Shown here: one piece after another, positions 1-8,308 of the stretch
Layout of the letters: each line of letters starts with the position of its first letter
Position numbering within the stretch: the stretch's first letter is position 1
From: Acidobacteriota bacterium
GTDB taxonomy: Bacteria > Acidobacteriota > Vicinamibacteria > Vicinamibacterales > UBA2999
Assembly: GCA_021730945.1 (NCBI GenBank)
Contig: JAKFYH010000039.1
Span: forward strand, 1 to 53,584
Direction of reading: 5' to 3'
Length of the DNA stretch: 53,584 bases
Notes under the pieces: generated by a model
What the model was told of the DNA's origin: nothing
What the model saw: the letters and a program-made list of their open reading frames with translations, nothing else
Database searches by the model: none
Translations under genes and position numbers: made by a program

Positions 1-104
1 GGATCCGGGGTCCGGGGTCCGGGATCCGGGGGCCGGCTGCGGGTCGCGGCGGTAAAAGGTCATCGGGGATCCGCCGACTCCCGACTCCCGACTCCCGACT
101 CCCG
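1..104. repeat. Short tandem repeats inside the rimO coding frame
   Basis: Bases 75-104 hold about four copies of a 7-base unit (CGACTCC on the plus strand). Bases 1-30 hold GGATCC/GGGGTCC-type repeats. Both lie within the open rimO frame, at the position of the linker between the UPF0004 and radical SAM domains. The same CGACTCC motif reappears in the mreB-mreC gap near 49190. Confidence 0.75.
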
Positions 105-441
105 CCATGAACTGCGACAGCCCTTCGACTTCGCCGGTCCCGTAGATCGCGTCGATCTCCGGAATCTCTTTCTTCAGCTCCTCGCGATATCGCTCGGCCA
201 TGCAGCCCGTAACCACGAGGCGCCGCCCGGCCGCCTGCTTCTTGAGCTCGGCCATCTCCAGGATGGTGTCGATCGACTCCTGCTTGGCGCGGTCGATGAA
301 GGCGCAGGTGTTCACCACCAGCACGTCGGCTTGCGACGCATCGGCGGTAATCTCGTGCCCGTCCTGCTCGGCCATGCCGAGCATGACCTCGGAATCGACG
401 AGATTCTTGGGGCACCCCAAGGAGACAAACCCTATCTTCAT
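1..441 (-). CDS. rimO: Ribosomal protein S12 methylthiotransferase RimO, N-terminal part (runs off the window)
   Basis: Radical SAM methylthiotransferase that modifies an aspartate of ribosomal protein S12. Only the first 147 codons are present, ending open at base 1. The N-terminus reads MKIGFVSLGCPKNLVDSEVM, which is the RimO signature rather than MiaB. The three UPF0004-domain cysteines that bind the auxiliary cluster are visible at C10, C46 (VNTCAFID) and C80 (VVTGCMAER). The radical SAM CxxxCxxC domain would lie beyond the window. From about residue 113 the frame is encoded by short tandem repeats (GGGAGTC units, then GGATCC/GGGTCC-like units), giving a Gly/Ser/Pro-rich stretch where family members have a variable interdomain linker. 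The frame stays open through the repeats. Starts 27 bases beyond the asnS stop, same strand. Confidence 0.88.
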   Translation of the reverse strand, partial: MKIGFVSLGCPKNLVDSEVMLGMAEQDGHEITADASQADVLVVNTCAFIDRAKQESIDTILEMAELKKQAAGRRLVVTGCMAERYREELKKEIPEIDAIYGTGEVEGLSQFMAGVGSRESGVGGSPMTFYRRDPQPAPGSRTPDPGS

Positions 442-468
442 CGCAACTTCCCAGTGTAGCAGATGAGG

Positions 469-1761
469 CTACGGGTAGATCCGGTAGAGCATGCGCGGAT
501 AGGGAATAGTCTCGCGGACGTGCTCGAGGCCGCAGATCCAGCTGACGCAGCGCTCGATGCCCATGCCGAAACCGCCGTGCGGCACCGAACCGTAGCGGCG
601 CAGGTCGAGATACCACTCGAACGCCTCCTGCGGCAGGTCGTGGTCCTTGATCCGCTGCAACAGCAGATCGAAGTCGTCCAGGCGCTGGCCGCCGCCGATG
701 ATCTCGCCGTAGCCTTCCGGCGCGAGCACGTCGACGCACAACGCCTTGTCCATCTCGTTCGGATCCGGCTTCATGTAGAACGCCTTGATCGCCGCGGGGT
801 AGTGCGTGACGCACACCGGCCGGTCGAACTGCTCCGACAACACCGTCTCGTCGGTGCCACCAAGATCGCCACCCACCTGGAAGGGCAGCCCCTTGTCGAT
901 CAGGATCTTCGCCGCCTCGTCGTAGTGCAGTCGCGGGAACGGCGCCTTCACCGCCTCCAGCTTGCTGGTGTTGCGCTCAAGGGTCTTCAGTTCCTTCTGG
1001 CGGCGATCGAGCACGCGGGCCACGACCGAGGTGATGAGTCCCTCGGCCAGCGTGATCACGTCGTTGAGATCGGCGTATGCCATCTCGGGCTCCACCATCC
1101 AGAACTCAGTCAGGTGGCGGCGGGTCTTGCTCTTCTCCGCGCGAAAGGTCGGGCCGAAGGCATAGACCTTGCCGAGCGCCATCGCGTTGGCCTCGTTGTA
1201 GAGCTGTCCGCTCTGCGTGAGGTAGGCCTTCTCGTGCTCGAAGTACTCCACGGGAAAGAGCGTCGTCGTGCCCTCACACGCGGCGGGCGTGAAGATGGGC
1301 GTGTCGGCGAGGATGAAGCCCTGGTCGTTGAAGAAGTCGCGCACGGCGTTGATGATCTCGTGCCGCACGCGCAAGATCGCGGTCTGCCGTTCGGCGCGGA
1401 TCCAGAGGTGCCGGCGATCCATCAGGTAGTCGACGCCGTGTTCCTTTGGGGTGATCGGATAATCGTGCGCCGCGTTCACGACTTCGAGGGCGCTGGCGAT
1501 CAGCTCGTAGCCGCCCGCCGCGCGTTCGTCCGCGCGCACCACGCCGGTCACAATGATCGCGCTTTCCTGGCTGAGATGGTCGGCGGTGGCAAAGGTCGCC
1601 TCGTCCACGTCCTTCTTGCCCATGACCACCTGCAAGAAGCCGGTGCCGTCTCGAATGACCAGGAAGTGAATCTTGCCACTCGACCGGCGGTTATGCAGCC
1701 AGCCCTTGATGGTGACTGACGCGCCAACGTGTTCGCCGATCTTGTTGATATAGGTCTGCAT
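469..1761 (-). CDS. asnS: Asparaginyl-tRNA synthetase
   Basis: Class IIb aminoacyl-tRNA synthetase that charges tRNA-Asn in the cytoplasm; 430 aa from the chosen start. The N-terminal OB-fold anticodon-binding domain is visible ([20 protein letters not shown]). Class II motif 2 is [21 protein letters not shown] and motif 3 is [20 protein letters not shown]. The [14 protein letters not shown] and [11 protein letters not shown] wording favours AsnRS over AspRS. The frame stays open 36 codons further upstream, but that stretch is encoded by a 27-base tandem repeat. I therefore start at ATG 1761 ([13 protein letters not shown]), where the OB-fold begins. Having AsnRS suggests direct charging of Asn-tRNA. 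Part of a minus-strand run that continues into rimO. Confidence 0.9.
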   Translation of the reverse strand: MQTYINKIGEHVGASVTIKGWLHNRRSSGKIHFLVIRDGTGFLQVVMGKKDVDEATFATADHLSQESAIIVTGVVRADERAAGGYELIASALEVVNAAHDYPITPKEHGVDYLMDRRHLWIRAERQTAILRVRHEIINAVRDFFNDQGFILADTPIFTPAACEGTTTLFPVEYFEHEKAYLTQSGQLYNEANAMALGKVYAFGPTFRAEKSKTRRHLTEFWMVEPEMAYADLNDVITLAEGLITSVVARVLDRRQKELKTLERNTSKLEAVKAPFPRLHYDEAAKILIDKGLPFQVGGDLGGTDETVLSEQFDRPVCVTHYPAAIKAFYMKPDPNEMDKALCVDVLAPEGYGEIIGGGQRLDDFDLLLQRIKDHDLPQEAFEWYLDLRRYGSVPHGGFGMGIERCVSWICGLEHVRETIPYPRMLYRIYP

Positions 1762-1827
1762 AATCTGCGTCTGTCTGAATCTGCGTCGAATCGGCGGCTG
1801 TCTGAATCTACGTCTAATCGGCGGCTG
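1762..1827. repeat. 27-base tandem repeat between asnS and the isomerase gene
   Basis: Two near-identical 27-base units occupy 1774-1800 and 1801-1827 (TCTGAATCTGCGTCGAATCG followed by GCGGCTG, two mismatches), with a partial copy from 1762. The array fills the gap upstream of asnS and includes the last codons and stop of the isomerase gene (to 1814). Confidence 0.85.
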
Positions 1828-2680
1828 GCCCAATCGGTGGCTCGGTGCTGAGGCTGAGCAGCGACTCAAAGCGTTCCCGCGCCTTCACGGCGAGCTCCAG
1901 CACGGGCCGCCGCTCGGCGGCCACGGCCAGCTCGAACATCCAGGCGCCGTCGTAGCCGACCTTCTGGAAGGCCAGGACGGTGGCATCCCAGTCGACCACG
2001 CCCTGGCCAGGGACGAGGTGATCGTCGCTGCGGCCGCGATTATCGTGCAGGTGCGTCGTGGCCAGGTGGCCGGAGCAGGATTCGATGGCGTCGACCACGT
2101 CGCCCATCAGCCGGGCATGGCCGACATCCAGGCAGATGCCCAGGTCGCCGGCCTCGATCTCGCTTTCGAGCAAGGCCACGAGTGACGGCGCCGTCGACAG
2201 CGCGTTCGGAATCACCTCGACCGCCAGCCTAACGCCAACCCTGGCCGCGGTCGGCGCCAGTTCCTCAAGACTGCGAATCAGCGATGGCAGGTGGTTGTCG
2301 CCGGTCTGGGCGTACGGCACCGGTACCCCGCCGTGCACCACCAGCACCTGGTATGGCACCAGCGCCGCGACACTGAGCGCGGCCGTCGTCTCGGCGACGG
2401 CCTGCGCGCGCCGCGACTCGTCCGCCGCGGCCAGGGTGTAACCGTCGCGCCAGGCGCCCCGGCTGTAATCGCCCGCAATTGGCGCGTGCAGGGAATGCAG
2501 CGTCAGCCGCGTGTCGGCCAGCCATTCGGCCAGTGCCAGAGCGGCCCGGCGGTCGTGATAGTCGAAGTGGCTGCGGACCGCAAACACCTCGACCGCCTCG
2601 AACCCGTGCGCGGCGATCTCGACCAGGTGGTCGCGATCGAGTCGATCGCTCAAATAAAGGTGCGTGGAAATTCCAAACAC
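1814..2680 (-). CDS. Sugar phosphate isomerase/epimerase family protein (xylose-isomerase-like TIM barrel)
   Basis: 288-aa TIM-barrel protein of the AP-endonuclease-2/xylose isomerase-like superfamily. Metal-site motifs appear in order: [42 protein letters not shown] and a late WMFEL. These histidine, glutamate and aspartate residues typically hold a divalent metal for sugar isomerisation or epimerisation; the substrate cannot be told from sequence. Start taken as GTG 2680, giving [13 protein letters not shown], the usual beginning of this family. An in-frame TTG at 2698 is possible but lies in repeat DNA. The C-terminal codons run into the 27-base repeat. Same strand as the cell-wall-sugar genes upstream, so salvage metabolism is plausible but unproven. 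Confidence 0.75.
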   Translation of the reverse strand: MFGISTHLYLSDRLDRDHLVEIAAHGFEAVEVFAVRSHFDYHDRRAALALAEWLADTRLTLHSLHAPIAGDYSRGAWRDGYTLAAADESRRAQAVAETTAALSVAALVPYQVLVVHGGVPVPYAQTGDNHLPSLIRSLEELAPTAARVGVRLAVEVIPNALSTAPSLVALLESEIEAGDLGICLDVGHARLMGDVVDAIESCSGHLATTHLHDNRGRSDDHLVPGQGVVDWDATVLAFQKVGYDGAWMFELAVAAERRPVLELAVKARERFESLLSLSTEPPIGPAAD

Positions 2681-2699
2681 GGTGGTTGCTTGCCTCAAG

Positions 2700-2758
2700 A
2701 CTCAAGGCCCAGGACCCAGGACGCAAGACCCAGGTCCTGCGTCCTACGTCCGGGTCCT
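2700..2758. repeat. Short CAGGACC-type repeats in the gap before the isomerase gene
   Basis: The gap between the kinase and the isomerase holds repeated CAGGACC/CAAGACC units, including a GGACGC...GCGTCC inverted pair that could fold. No gene is visible. Confidence 0.6.
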
Positions 2759-2761
2759 ATG

Positions 2762-3742
2762 TTACAGCCACTCATCGAGCAGGTGCCGCAGCCCGGTGAA
2801 CCGCGGATACTTCGCCAGGTTCGCCTTCACGTGGCTGAGCGTGCGCGGGATGTACTGGATGTAGACGGTGTTGTTCCGGGTCGTGGTCATGTAGCCAAAG
2901 GTGCCCAGGGCCTTCAGGTTGCGCTGCAGAGCCATCAGGTCAAACCGCCGGCGGAACTCCGCCTCGTCCTGGCCATCGCCTTTCAGTGCCAGGAAGAACG
3001 CAATCAACTCGTCGACCTGGGCACCAGTCAGATCGACGTAGGAGTCGCGGAGCAGCGACACCAGGTCGTAGGTGTCGGGCCCCATCCGCGCGTCCTGGAA
3101 GTCGATGATGTAGAGCGAGCCTTCGTGCAGCATCAAGTTGCGGCTGTGGTAGTCGCGATGGCACAGCACCCGAGGCTCGCCGGCCAGCTCGGCGACGATC
3201 GCCGACCACTCCGCGCGCAGGGCTTCGCGCTGGACATCGGTCAGCGACGCGCCCTTGTACGCCATCAGGTAGTGCTTGACGAAGAACTCCAGCTCCCAGG
3301 TGAGTTTGTCGACATCAAACGCAATCTGATAGGGCGGATACGCAGGCGATCTCAGCGCCTCGCCGCGCTGCTGCATGCGGGCGATGAACGAGACCGCCTG
3401 TCGGTAAAGCGCGGCATGCTCGGCCGGCGTGGCCGCGCCCAGGTGCGCCTGCAAAGTGACGTCGCCAAGATCCTCAAGGCCCAGCACGCCCAACTCGTCG
3501 GAGTGGTGGAGTATCGCCGGCACCGGCACCGGGATTTGTTGCAGCAAGCGAGCCACGGCGACAAACGGCATGGTCGCAAACTCGATGGCGCCTTGGTGCA
3601 GCGCCAGCACGATGGGCTTGCCGCCCTTCATCAGGGCGCGAAAGTAGCGGCGATCGGAGGCATCGCCGGTCAACGGCATGACGGTGGTCACGCGGGCCGT
3701 CAGGCCGTGCAGGTCGAGGTAGCGTGCTAGTCGTGGGTCCAA
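2762..3742 (-). CDS. amgK: AmgK-like sugar kinase (aminoglycoside phosphotransferase fold)
   Basis: 326-aa APH/choline-kinase-fold protein. The catalytic loop CHRDYHSRNLM (HxDxxxxN) and metal loop IIDFQDARMGPDTYDLVSLL match AmgK, the anomeric MurNAc/GlcNAc kinase of peptidoglycan recycling, better than antibiotic-resistance APH enzymes. AmgK makes sugar-1-phosphates that MurU-type enzymes activate to UDP-sugars, and the gene next door is a sugar-1-phosphate nucleotidyltransferase, as in Pseudomonas amgK-murU. Start: TTG at 3742 (MDPRLARYLDLHG), because upstream codons fall in a microsatellite with no better start. Expected length for the family. A different small-molecule kinase remains possible. 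Confidence 0.72.
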   Translation of the reverse strand: MDPRLARYLDLHGLTARVTTVMPLTGDASDRRYFRALMKGGKPIVLALHQGAIEFATMPFVAVARLLQQIPVPVPAILHHSDELGVLGLEDLGDVTLQAHLGAATPAEHAALYRQAVSFIARMQQRGEALRSPAYPPYQIAFDVDKLTWELEFFVKHYLMAYKGASLTDVQREALRAEWSAIVAELAGEPRVLCHRDYHSRNLMLHEGSLYIIDFQDARMGPDTYDLVSLLRDSYVDLTGAQVDELIAFFLALKGDGQDEAEFRRRFDLMALQRNLKALGTFGYMTTTRNNTVYIQYIPRTLSHVKANLAKYPRFTGLRHLLDEWL

Positions 3743-3754
3743 GGGCGGTGGGAG

Positions 3755-3846
3755 TTGAAAGTTGAAGAGTTGGCAGTTGAAAGTTTCAGTTTCAGTTTCA
3801 GTTTGAGTGTCAGTTTCAGTTTCAGTTTCAGTTTCAGTTTCAGTTC
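3755..3846. repeat. Hexanucleotide CAGTTT microsatellite
   Basis: About ten copies of CAGTTT, broken once near 3806-3812, preceded by related AGTTGAA units from about 3755. The array fills the gap between the kinase and nucleotidyltransferase genes. Its last unit supplies the TGA stop of the nucleotidyltransferase (minus-strand AAC TGA). Confidence 0.92.
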
Positions 3847-4760
3847 TGGAATGGGGCGACGACGAGCCTATTGTCGCGCATTACCAGTGAGCATTCGACA
3901 TGGTGGTCGCCTCGCGGGACGATGACGCCGTCGGCGGCGATGCAGCGGGTGAGCGAGGCGCCGGCGCCGATGCGCACGCCGTTCCACAGCACCGTGTCGA
4001 CCAGTTGTACATCGGGCGCCAACACGCAGTCGCGGCCGCGGTCGGGCGGCCTGCCGGCGCGGGCGGCCAGTGTCAGCGCCGTGCCCAGGTAGTCGCGCGG
4101 CGTGCCGATGTCGAAGAACTCCGCGGTGGTCGCCATCACCCGCACCTGGCCTGGGCGTCGGGCGATCAGGCCTGGATAGACGCCGTGCACACTCTCCGAA
4201 GAGCGATCCGGGTCGACACCGGCAAATGCCGCGGCATTCACCGCCTGCACCCCAATGAAATGGCATGCACCAGGCTCGCGGCCGAATCCGCGGACGATGC
4301 CGGCGTCGTCGGCGAGAATGCCGTTGTACTTGGGGTTGCCGGCCACCGCGGCCATGGTCACGAGCGCATTGGTGTCGACATGCCGGGCGGCCAGAGCGCC
4401 CAGATCGACATCGGCGAGGGTGTCGCCATTGACGATCAGAAAGCGATCGGCCTCCAGCAAGGGCAAGGCACGGGCGGGGCCGCCAGCTGAGCCCAGGACC
4501 GCCGTCTCCCAGGAATAGCGCACCGACAGGCCCAGCGATGAACCGTCGCCGACTTCACGGGTGATCGACTCGGCTCGATGATGCAGATTGACGACGGCCC
4601 TGCGGATTCCGGCGGCGGCCAGTGCGCGCAGGATGCGCACCACCAGCGCCTCGCCGGCCACCGGGAGCGCCGCCTTGGCCCGCACGGTCGACAGCGGCTG
4701 CAGTCGTGTCGCCAGGCCGGCGGCAAGCACCAGCGCCGGCCAGTCGGCCAGGTTAGTCAT
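3840..4760 (-). CDS. Sugar-1-phosphate nucleotidyltransferase (MurU-like, with C-terminal beta-helix)
   Basis: 306-aa NTP_transferase family protein. The N-terminal nucleotide loop is LVLAAGLATRLQPLSTVRAK. FLIVNGDTLADVDL carries the metal-binding aspartate, and EFFDIGTPRDYLGT is the standard end of the catalytic domain (about residues 1-230). The last 60-70 residues look like left-handed beta-helix hexapeptide coils (VLWNGVRIGAGASLTRC), which MurU of Pseudomonas lacks. It joins a sugar-1-phosphate to UDP or another nucleotide; beside the AmgK-like kinase it is a good MurU candidate. Its ATG overlaps the stop of the upstream CYTH gene (ATGA), implying translational coupling. The stop codon lies in the CAGTTT array. 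Confidence 0.8.
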   Translation of the reverse strand: MTNLADWPALVLAAGLATRLQPLSTVRAKAALPVAGEALVVRILRALAAAGIRRAVVNLHHRAESITREVGDGSSLGLSVRYSWETAVLGSAGGPARALPLLEADRFLIVNGDTLADVDLGALAARHVDTNALVTMAAVAGNPKYNGILADDAGIVRGFGREPGACHFIGVQAVNAAAFAGVDPDRSSESVHGVYPGLIARRPGQVRVMATTAEFFDIGTPRDYLGTALTLAARAGRPPDRGRDCVLAPDVQLVDTVLWNGVRIGAGASLTRCIAADGVIVPRGDHHVECSLVMRDNRLVVAPFQN

Positions 4761-5350
4761 TCGCCGGCCCGGCCCGCCCTGGCGCTGGCGGCCTCCGTGG
4801 GCGCGCCGGAAAACACCATGTCGGCTCCCGTCAGGCCGTGGGCGTCGCGATGCTGGAGAAACAGGAAGCGATAGGAATCGGTAATGTAGTCGGCGGTGGT
4901 CCGGCCAAGCGCCCGCGCCGCCGCGTGAATCGCGGCTTCGCCACCCTCGAGCTCGACGAACACGCCCACCGGAGTCTCATCCACCGCCATCACCAGGTCA
5001 TCGGCCTCGAACTCCTCGCGGTACTTCTCGTAGCGGAACCACACGTGGAGGCCGAGGCTCTCGAGAATGATGAGCAGCGCCGCGCCATCGGCCACCACCG
5101 TCTCGTGCTCTTCGCGGATCTTGAGCAGGCCGGGCGCGACCGGTCCCTTGAACGTGAGGAGGCTCTTCCCGCCCTCTGACCGCACCCGCAGTGTCGCGCG
5201 CTGCACGCGCAGGGTTTCGTCCTCGGTATCGAGCAGGGCGTCTTCCTGGAGGCGGCGGCCGTGAAGCGGGGTGGCGCCGAGCGCGAGAATCCTCGCTCGC
5301 GCCTCATCGGCGCTCGCGAAGCGAAGCTTGATCTCGCGCTCGACACCCAT
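4757..5350 (-). CDS. CYTH domain protein (triphosphate-binding, class IV adenylate cyclase/ThTPase fold)
   Basis: 197-aa CYTH protein. The hallmark ExExK motif is at the N-terminus (E4, E6, K8 in MGVEREIKL). Further basic and acidic residues lining the triphosphate tunnel are visible: TLRVRSEGGKSLLTFKGP, REEHETVV, FRYEKYREEF and FVELEGGE. Family members hydrolyse inorganic triphosphate or thiamine triphosphate, or make cAMP; which applies here cannot be read from sequence. It sits 29 bases after htrA and overlaps the nucleotidyltransferase start by four bases, so it belongs to the same minus-strand operon. Confidence 0.85.
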   Translation of the reverse strand: MGVEREIKLRFASADEARARILALGATPLHGRRLQEDALLDTEDETLRVQRATLRVRSEGGKSLLTFKGPVAPGLLKIREEHETVVADGAALLIILESLGLHVWFRYEKYREEFEADDLVMAVDETPVGVFVELEGGEAAIHAAARALGRTTADYITDSYRFLFLQHRDAHGLTGADMVFSGAPTEAASARAGRAGE

Positions 5351-5379
5351 CTGTGCCCAGTCGGCGTCAGCCGGTGGCG

Positions 5380-6942
5380 CTATTCCTTGCGGATGGTGAA
5401 GAACTGCTCCTGGCCACCACGCATGATGAGCAGGAACGCAGTGCCGCCCGAGGAGACCTGCGACAGCGCGCTGCCGGCCTCCTGCGGGGTCCGCACTGGA
5501 CGGCGGTTGACCTGGGTCAGGATGTCGCCGCGCGCAATACCCTGACGGAACGCCGGGCTGCCTGGCTCCACATCGGATACCAGCACACCCTGCGTGTCGG
5601 CCGGTGCCCGCAGGCGGCGTGCCACATCCGAAGTCAGCGCGCCCAGCGTGAGGCCGAAGCCCTGGGAAGACTGCTCCTCCGGCTCGGCTGCGGTCTCGCG
5701 GGTGGCGGCGGCGCGATTGCCTTCGTCAACCAGGTCGAGTTCTCCGACGGTGAGGCTCAGCGTGCGCTCGGCGCGGTCGCGGAGGACCTTGACCGGCACC
5801 GTGGTGCCCGGCCTGGTGCTGACGACGGTGCTGACCAGCTCATCGCGGTTCTTGATCGGCTTGCCGTTGAACTCGATGATCACGTCGCCCGGTTCGACGC
5901 CGGCCTTGGCGGCCGGCTGCCCCCTCGTGACCGTGCTGACCAGCGCGCCGCGGCGTTCCTTGAGGCCGAACTCGGCCAGCGCATCGGTCGGTACCGGCTG
6001 CACCTGCACGCCGATCACGCCTCGTGTGACCTTGCCGGTGCGCAACTGCGGAATCAGCTCGCGGACGCTGTTGATGGGGATGGCGAAGCCGATGCCGATG
6101 TTGCCGGCGGTGCGCGAGTCGGTGTAGATGGCGGTGTTGATGCCGATCACCTCGCCGCGGGCGTTCAACAGCGGCCCGCCCGAATTGCCCGGGTTGATCG
6201 CGGCGTCGGTCTGTAACACGTCGGCAAAACGCTGCTCGGCGATCGGGAACGAACGCGCCGTGGCGCTGATCACGCCGACGCTGACGGTGTGGGCGAGGCC
6301 GAACGGGTTACCGATCGCCATCACCCAATCTCCCGGCTCCATCTTCGATGAGTCGCCGAACTTGACCTCCATCAGGTCCTTCTTCGCCTCGACCAGTTGG
6401 ATCAAGGCGCTGTCGGTCAGCGGATCGCGGCCGACCAGGGTGGCCTCGTGATAGATGTCGCCTTCCTCCCCCAGGAAGTTCACCTCAATCTTGGTGGCGC
6501 CTTCGACGACGTGGTTGTTGGTGAGGATGAAGCCCTCTTTGCTGATCACAAAGCCCGTGCCCGCGGCCTGGGTTTGTTGTTCGCGGGGCTGCTGGCGCGG
6601 CTGTTGACGGCCCTGGCCGCCGCCGAAGAACCGCTCGAGCAGGTCGGGGTCACTGCCGCCGCCGCTCCCGCCACCGCCGAAGAACTCGGTCATCTCCTGT
6701 CCCCGCTGGGTCGAGGTGCTGCGGATATTGACCACCGCCGGGCTCATGGCCTTGGCGATGTTGCGAAAGGTGGAGGCGTCGACCGGGCCGCTGAGCGGTG
6801 CGCTGTTCATGGGCGGCGCCGCGAGGGTCTGCGCCGACGAGGCCGGTGCCAGGTCGAGGCGGGACGCAATCACCATCCCCACCGCCAGCGATGCCACCAT
6901 GATCAGCAACGAATAGAACAGCGTCGTTTTACGGCTCGACAT
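5380..6942 (-). CDS. Do/DegQ-type periplasmic serine protease (HtrA family)
   Basis: 520-aa envelope protease/chaperone. An N-terminal hydrophobic segment (about residues 8-27) acts as signal or anchor. A Gly/Gln-rich linker (about 88-125) precedes a trypsin-like domain with a complete triad: H144 (TNNHVVEG), D177 (DPLTDSAL) and S254 (NPGNSGGPL). Two PDZ domains follow (about 310-400 and 430-515); the first has the GDVIIEFNGKPI loop. It degrades or refolds misfolded envelope proteins. The start is ATG at 6942 with a GGAGG Shine-Dalgarno sequence a few bases upstream, one of the clear SD sites in the window. Ordinary length for the family. Followed by the CYTH gene 29 bases later. Confidence 0.93.
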   Translation of the reverse strand: MSSRKTTLFYSLLIMVASLAVGMVIASRLDLAPASSAQTLAAPPMNSAPLSGPVDASTFRNIAKAMSPAVVNIRSTSTQRGQEMTEFFGGGGSGGGSDPDLLERFFGGGQGRQQPRQQPREQQTQAAGTGFVISKEGFILTNNHVVEGATKIEVNFLGEEGDIYHEATLVGRDPLTDSALIQLVEAKKDLMEVKFGDSSKMEPGDWVMAIGNPFGLAHTVSVGVISATARSFPIAEQRFADVLQTDAAINPGNSGGPLLNARGEVIGINTAIYTDSRTAGNIGIGFAIPINSVRELIPQLRTGKVTRGVIGVQVQPVPTDALAEFGLKERRGALVSTVTRGQPAAKAGVEPGDVIIEFNGKPIKNRDELVSTVVSTRPGTTVPVKVLRDRAERTLSLTVGELDLVDEGNRAAATRETAAEPEEQSSQGFGLTLGALTSDVARRLRAPADTQGVLVSDVEPGSPAFRQGIARGDILTQVNRRPVRTPQEAGSALSQVSSGGTAFLLIMRGGQEQFFTIRKE

Positions 6943-6976
6943 TGACTTCCTCCAACAGACCCGCGAATTTCGTAGC

Positions 6977-6994
6977 GACCCCGGCGCCGGGGTC
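6977..6994. terminator. GC-rich perfect palindrome between the M24 peptidase and htrA
   Basis: GACCCCGGCGCCGGGGTC is an 18-base perfect palindrome in the 63-base gap downstream of the M24 gene. It has no T-tract, so it may be a weak terminator, an mRNA 3'-end stabiliser or a small dispersed palindrome. Confidence 0.45.
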
Positions 6995-7005
6995 GACCGC
7001 TCTGC

Positions 7006-8187
7006 TTACACTAGCGTGACGATGCTTGCTTGGCGAGGGCCAGTCACTTCCGGGCCCTCAGCCGTCCAGACCATGTTGATCTCGGTTCGAACCCCGAAAT
7101 CCTTGAAATACAGGCCTGGTTCAATCGTAAACCCACTTCCCGGCAGCAGGCGCCGTTCATCGTGGGTCTCGTAGTCGTCCAGGTGCGCGCCATTACCATG
7201 GACGTTCTCGCCCAGGCTATGGCCGGTCCGGTGCAGGACGGCGTCAGCGAAGCCGGCGTCGGCCAGCACCTTCCGGGCGGCCCGGTCGGCCTCGAAGCCG
7301 CGCACGTCACGACCCGCCCGCGCGGCCTCCTCGACCGTCGCCACCGCCGCGTCACGCGCGCCGCAAATGGCGGCGAATGCCGCCGTCATGCGGTCCGGCA
7401 CCCGGCTGCCGGCGAAGCCTATCCAGGTAATGTCCGCATAGACCGCGCCCGGTGTCGCCAGCTTGCCCCACAGGTCGAGCAGCACGAGCTCGTCTGGTCG
7501 AATCACCCGATGCGTCGTCGCCGAAGCCAGGTAGTGCGGATTTCCGGCATTCTCCTGGGCCGAGACGCAGGGCGCGGAATCCGCGATCAAGCCCTCGTCG
7601 CCGAACCAGCCGACCATTTGCTGCTGAATGTCGTACTCGGTGGTCGGCACGCCGTCGCGCAGGCGCTGCGCCACCGACTCAAAGGCCTGATCCTTGATGC
7701 GATAGAGCGCCGCCGAGGCGCGGCGATGAGTCGCGATCGCCGCGTCGCTCCAGCGCGACTCGAACTGCTGAATCAGATCGCCAGACGAGGCGACCTCAAC
7801 GCCGAGCCCGCGCACCAGCTCGATGGTTCCGGCATCCACCCGCGAGACGTAGGGAATCGCGCAGTTGGGCGAGTACTCCATGGCGACGCGCGTCATGCCC
7901 GCAAGCAGCGTCCTTAGCCCGTCGGCCAGTTGCTCGCGCCCGGCATACACCGTCTTGGCGCCCGGCAGGTGATCGAGGTTGTAGCGCTCGATGGCGTGAA
8001 CCAGCGCCCGCGGCTCGCCGCTGGCGGGGATCAGGTAGAACCAGCGCCGAGTGGCCAGGTGCCCGGCGGCGCCCATGCCGGCCATGCGATAGGCCACGGG
8101 ATTGGACCCCTGGAAGTCGTACCACAGCCAGCCGTCGAGGCCCTGGGCACGGAGGGCTTGCTGGACGGCGGCCACATTGATTGGCAT
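7006..8187 (-). CDS. M24 family metallopeptidase (Xaa-Pro aminopeptidase-like)
   Basis: 393-aa pita-bread-fold metallopeptidase. The five dimetal ligands of the family are all visible: D238 (LLDLWG), D252 (YADITW), H323 (RTGHSLG), E356 (TIEPGLY) and E369 (RTEINM). The N-terminal half is a creatinase-N-type domain. No signal peptide, so cytoplasmic cleavage of X-Pro dipeptides or peptides is likely. Start ATG 8187 has no Shine-Dalgarno sequence but a perfect TATAAT ends 9 bases before it (8197-8202 on this strand), suggesting a nearly leaderless transcript. Downstream htrA is 63 bases away across a palindrome. Confidence 0.88.
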   Translation of the reverse strand: MPINVAAVQQALRAQGLDGWLWYDFQGSNPVAYRMAGMGAAGHLATRRWFYLIPASGEPRALVHAIERYNLDHLPGAKTVYAGREQLADGLRTLLAGMTRVAMEYSPNCAIPYVSRVDAGTIELVRGLGVEVASSGDLIQQFESRWSDAAIATHRRASAALYRIKDQAFESVAQRLRDGVPTTEYDIQQQMVGWFGDEGLIADSAPCVSAQENAGNPHYLASATTHRVIRPDELVLLDLWGKLATPGAVYADITWIGFAGSRVPDRMTAAFAAICGARDAAVATVEEAARAGRDVRGFEADRAARKVLADAGFADAVLHRTGHSLGENVHGNGAHLDDYETHDERRLLPGSGFTIEPGLYFKDFGVRTEINMVWTAEGPEVTGPRQASIVTLV

Positions 8188-8196
8188 ATTCAGTCG

Positions 8197-8202
8197 ATTA
8201 TA
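8197..8202 (-). promoter_or_regulatory. -10 hexamer TATAAT for the M24 peptidase
   Basis: Perfect TATAAT read on the minus strand, nine bases before the start codon, in an AT-rich spot. Transcription would begin within about two bases of the ATG. No clear -35. Confidence 0.6.
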
Positions 8203-8239
8203 GCGGAGGCTCCGAACCGGCCGGGCCGGCGTGGCGTCC

Positions 8240-8245
8240 TATAAT
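8240..8245 (+). promoter_or_regulatory. -10 hexamer TATAAT for the VWA operon
   Basis: Perfect TATAAT 63 bases before the chosen ATG at 8309. The presumed leader of about 57 bases holds a GGTCC-GCC-GGACC mini-hairpin near 8277-8289. No obvious -35. Confidence 0.55.
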
Positions 8246-8308
8246 TGTGAAGCGCCCGTCGCGACCGGTGCCTGCGGTCCGCCGGACCAGCTTAGAGTTG
8301 ACACGTTT

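Noticed and set aside
463-1719. 418-codon open frame antisense to asnS
   Set aside because: Mirror of a clear aminoacyl-tRNA synthetase; composition typical of GC shadow.
2762-3742. Aminoglycoside resistance gene
   Set aside because: Fold is shared, but the HRDYHSRNLM and DFQDARMGPDTYDL wording and the neighbouring nucleotidyltransferase point to sugar kinase AmgK.
3755-3846. Possible CRISPR array
   Set aside because: Units are 6 bases with no spacers; no cas genes. The same holds for the other tandem arrays.
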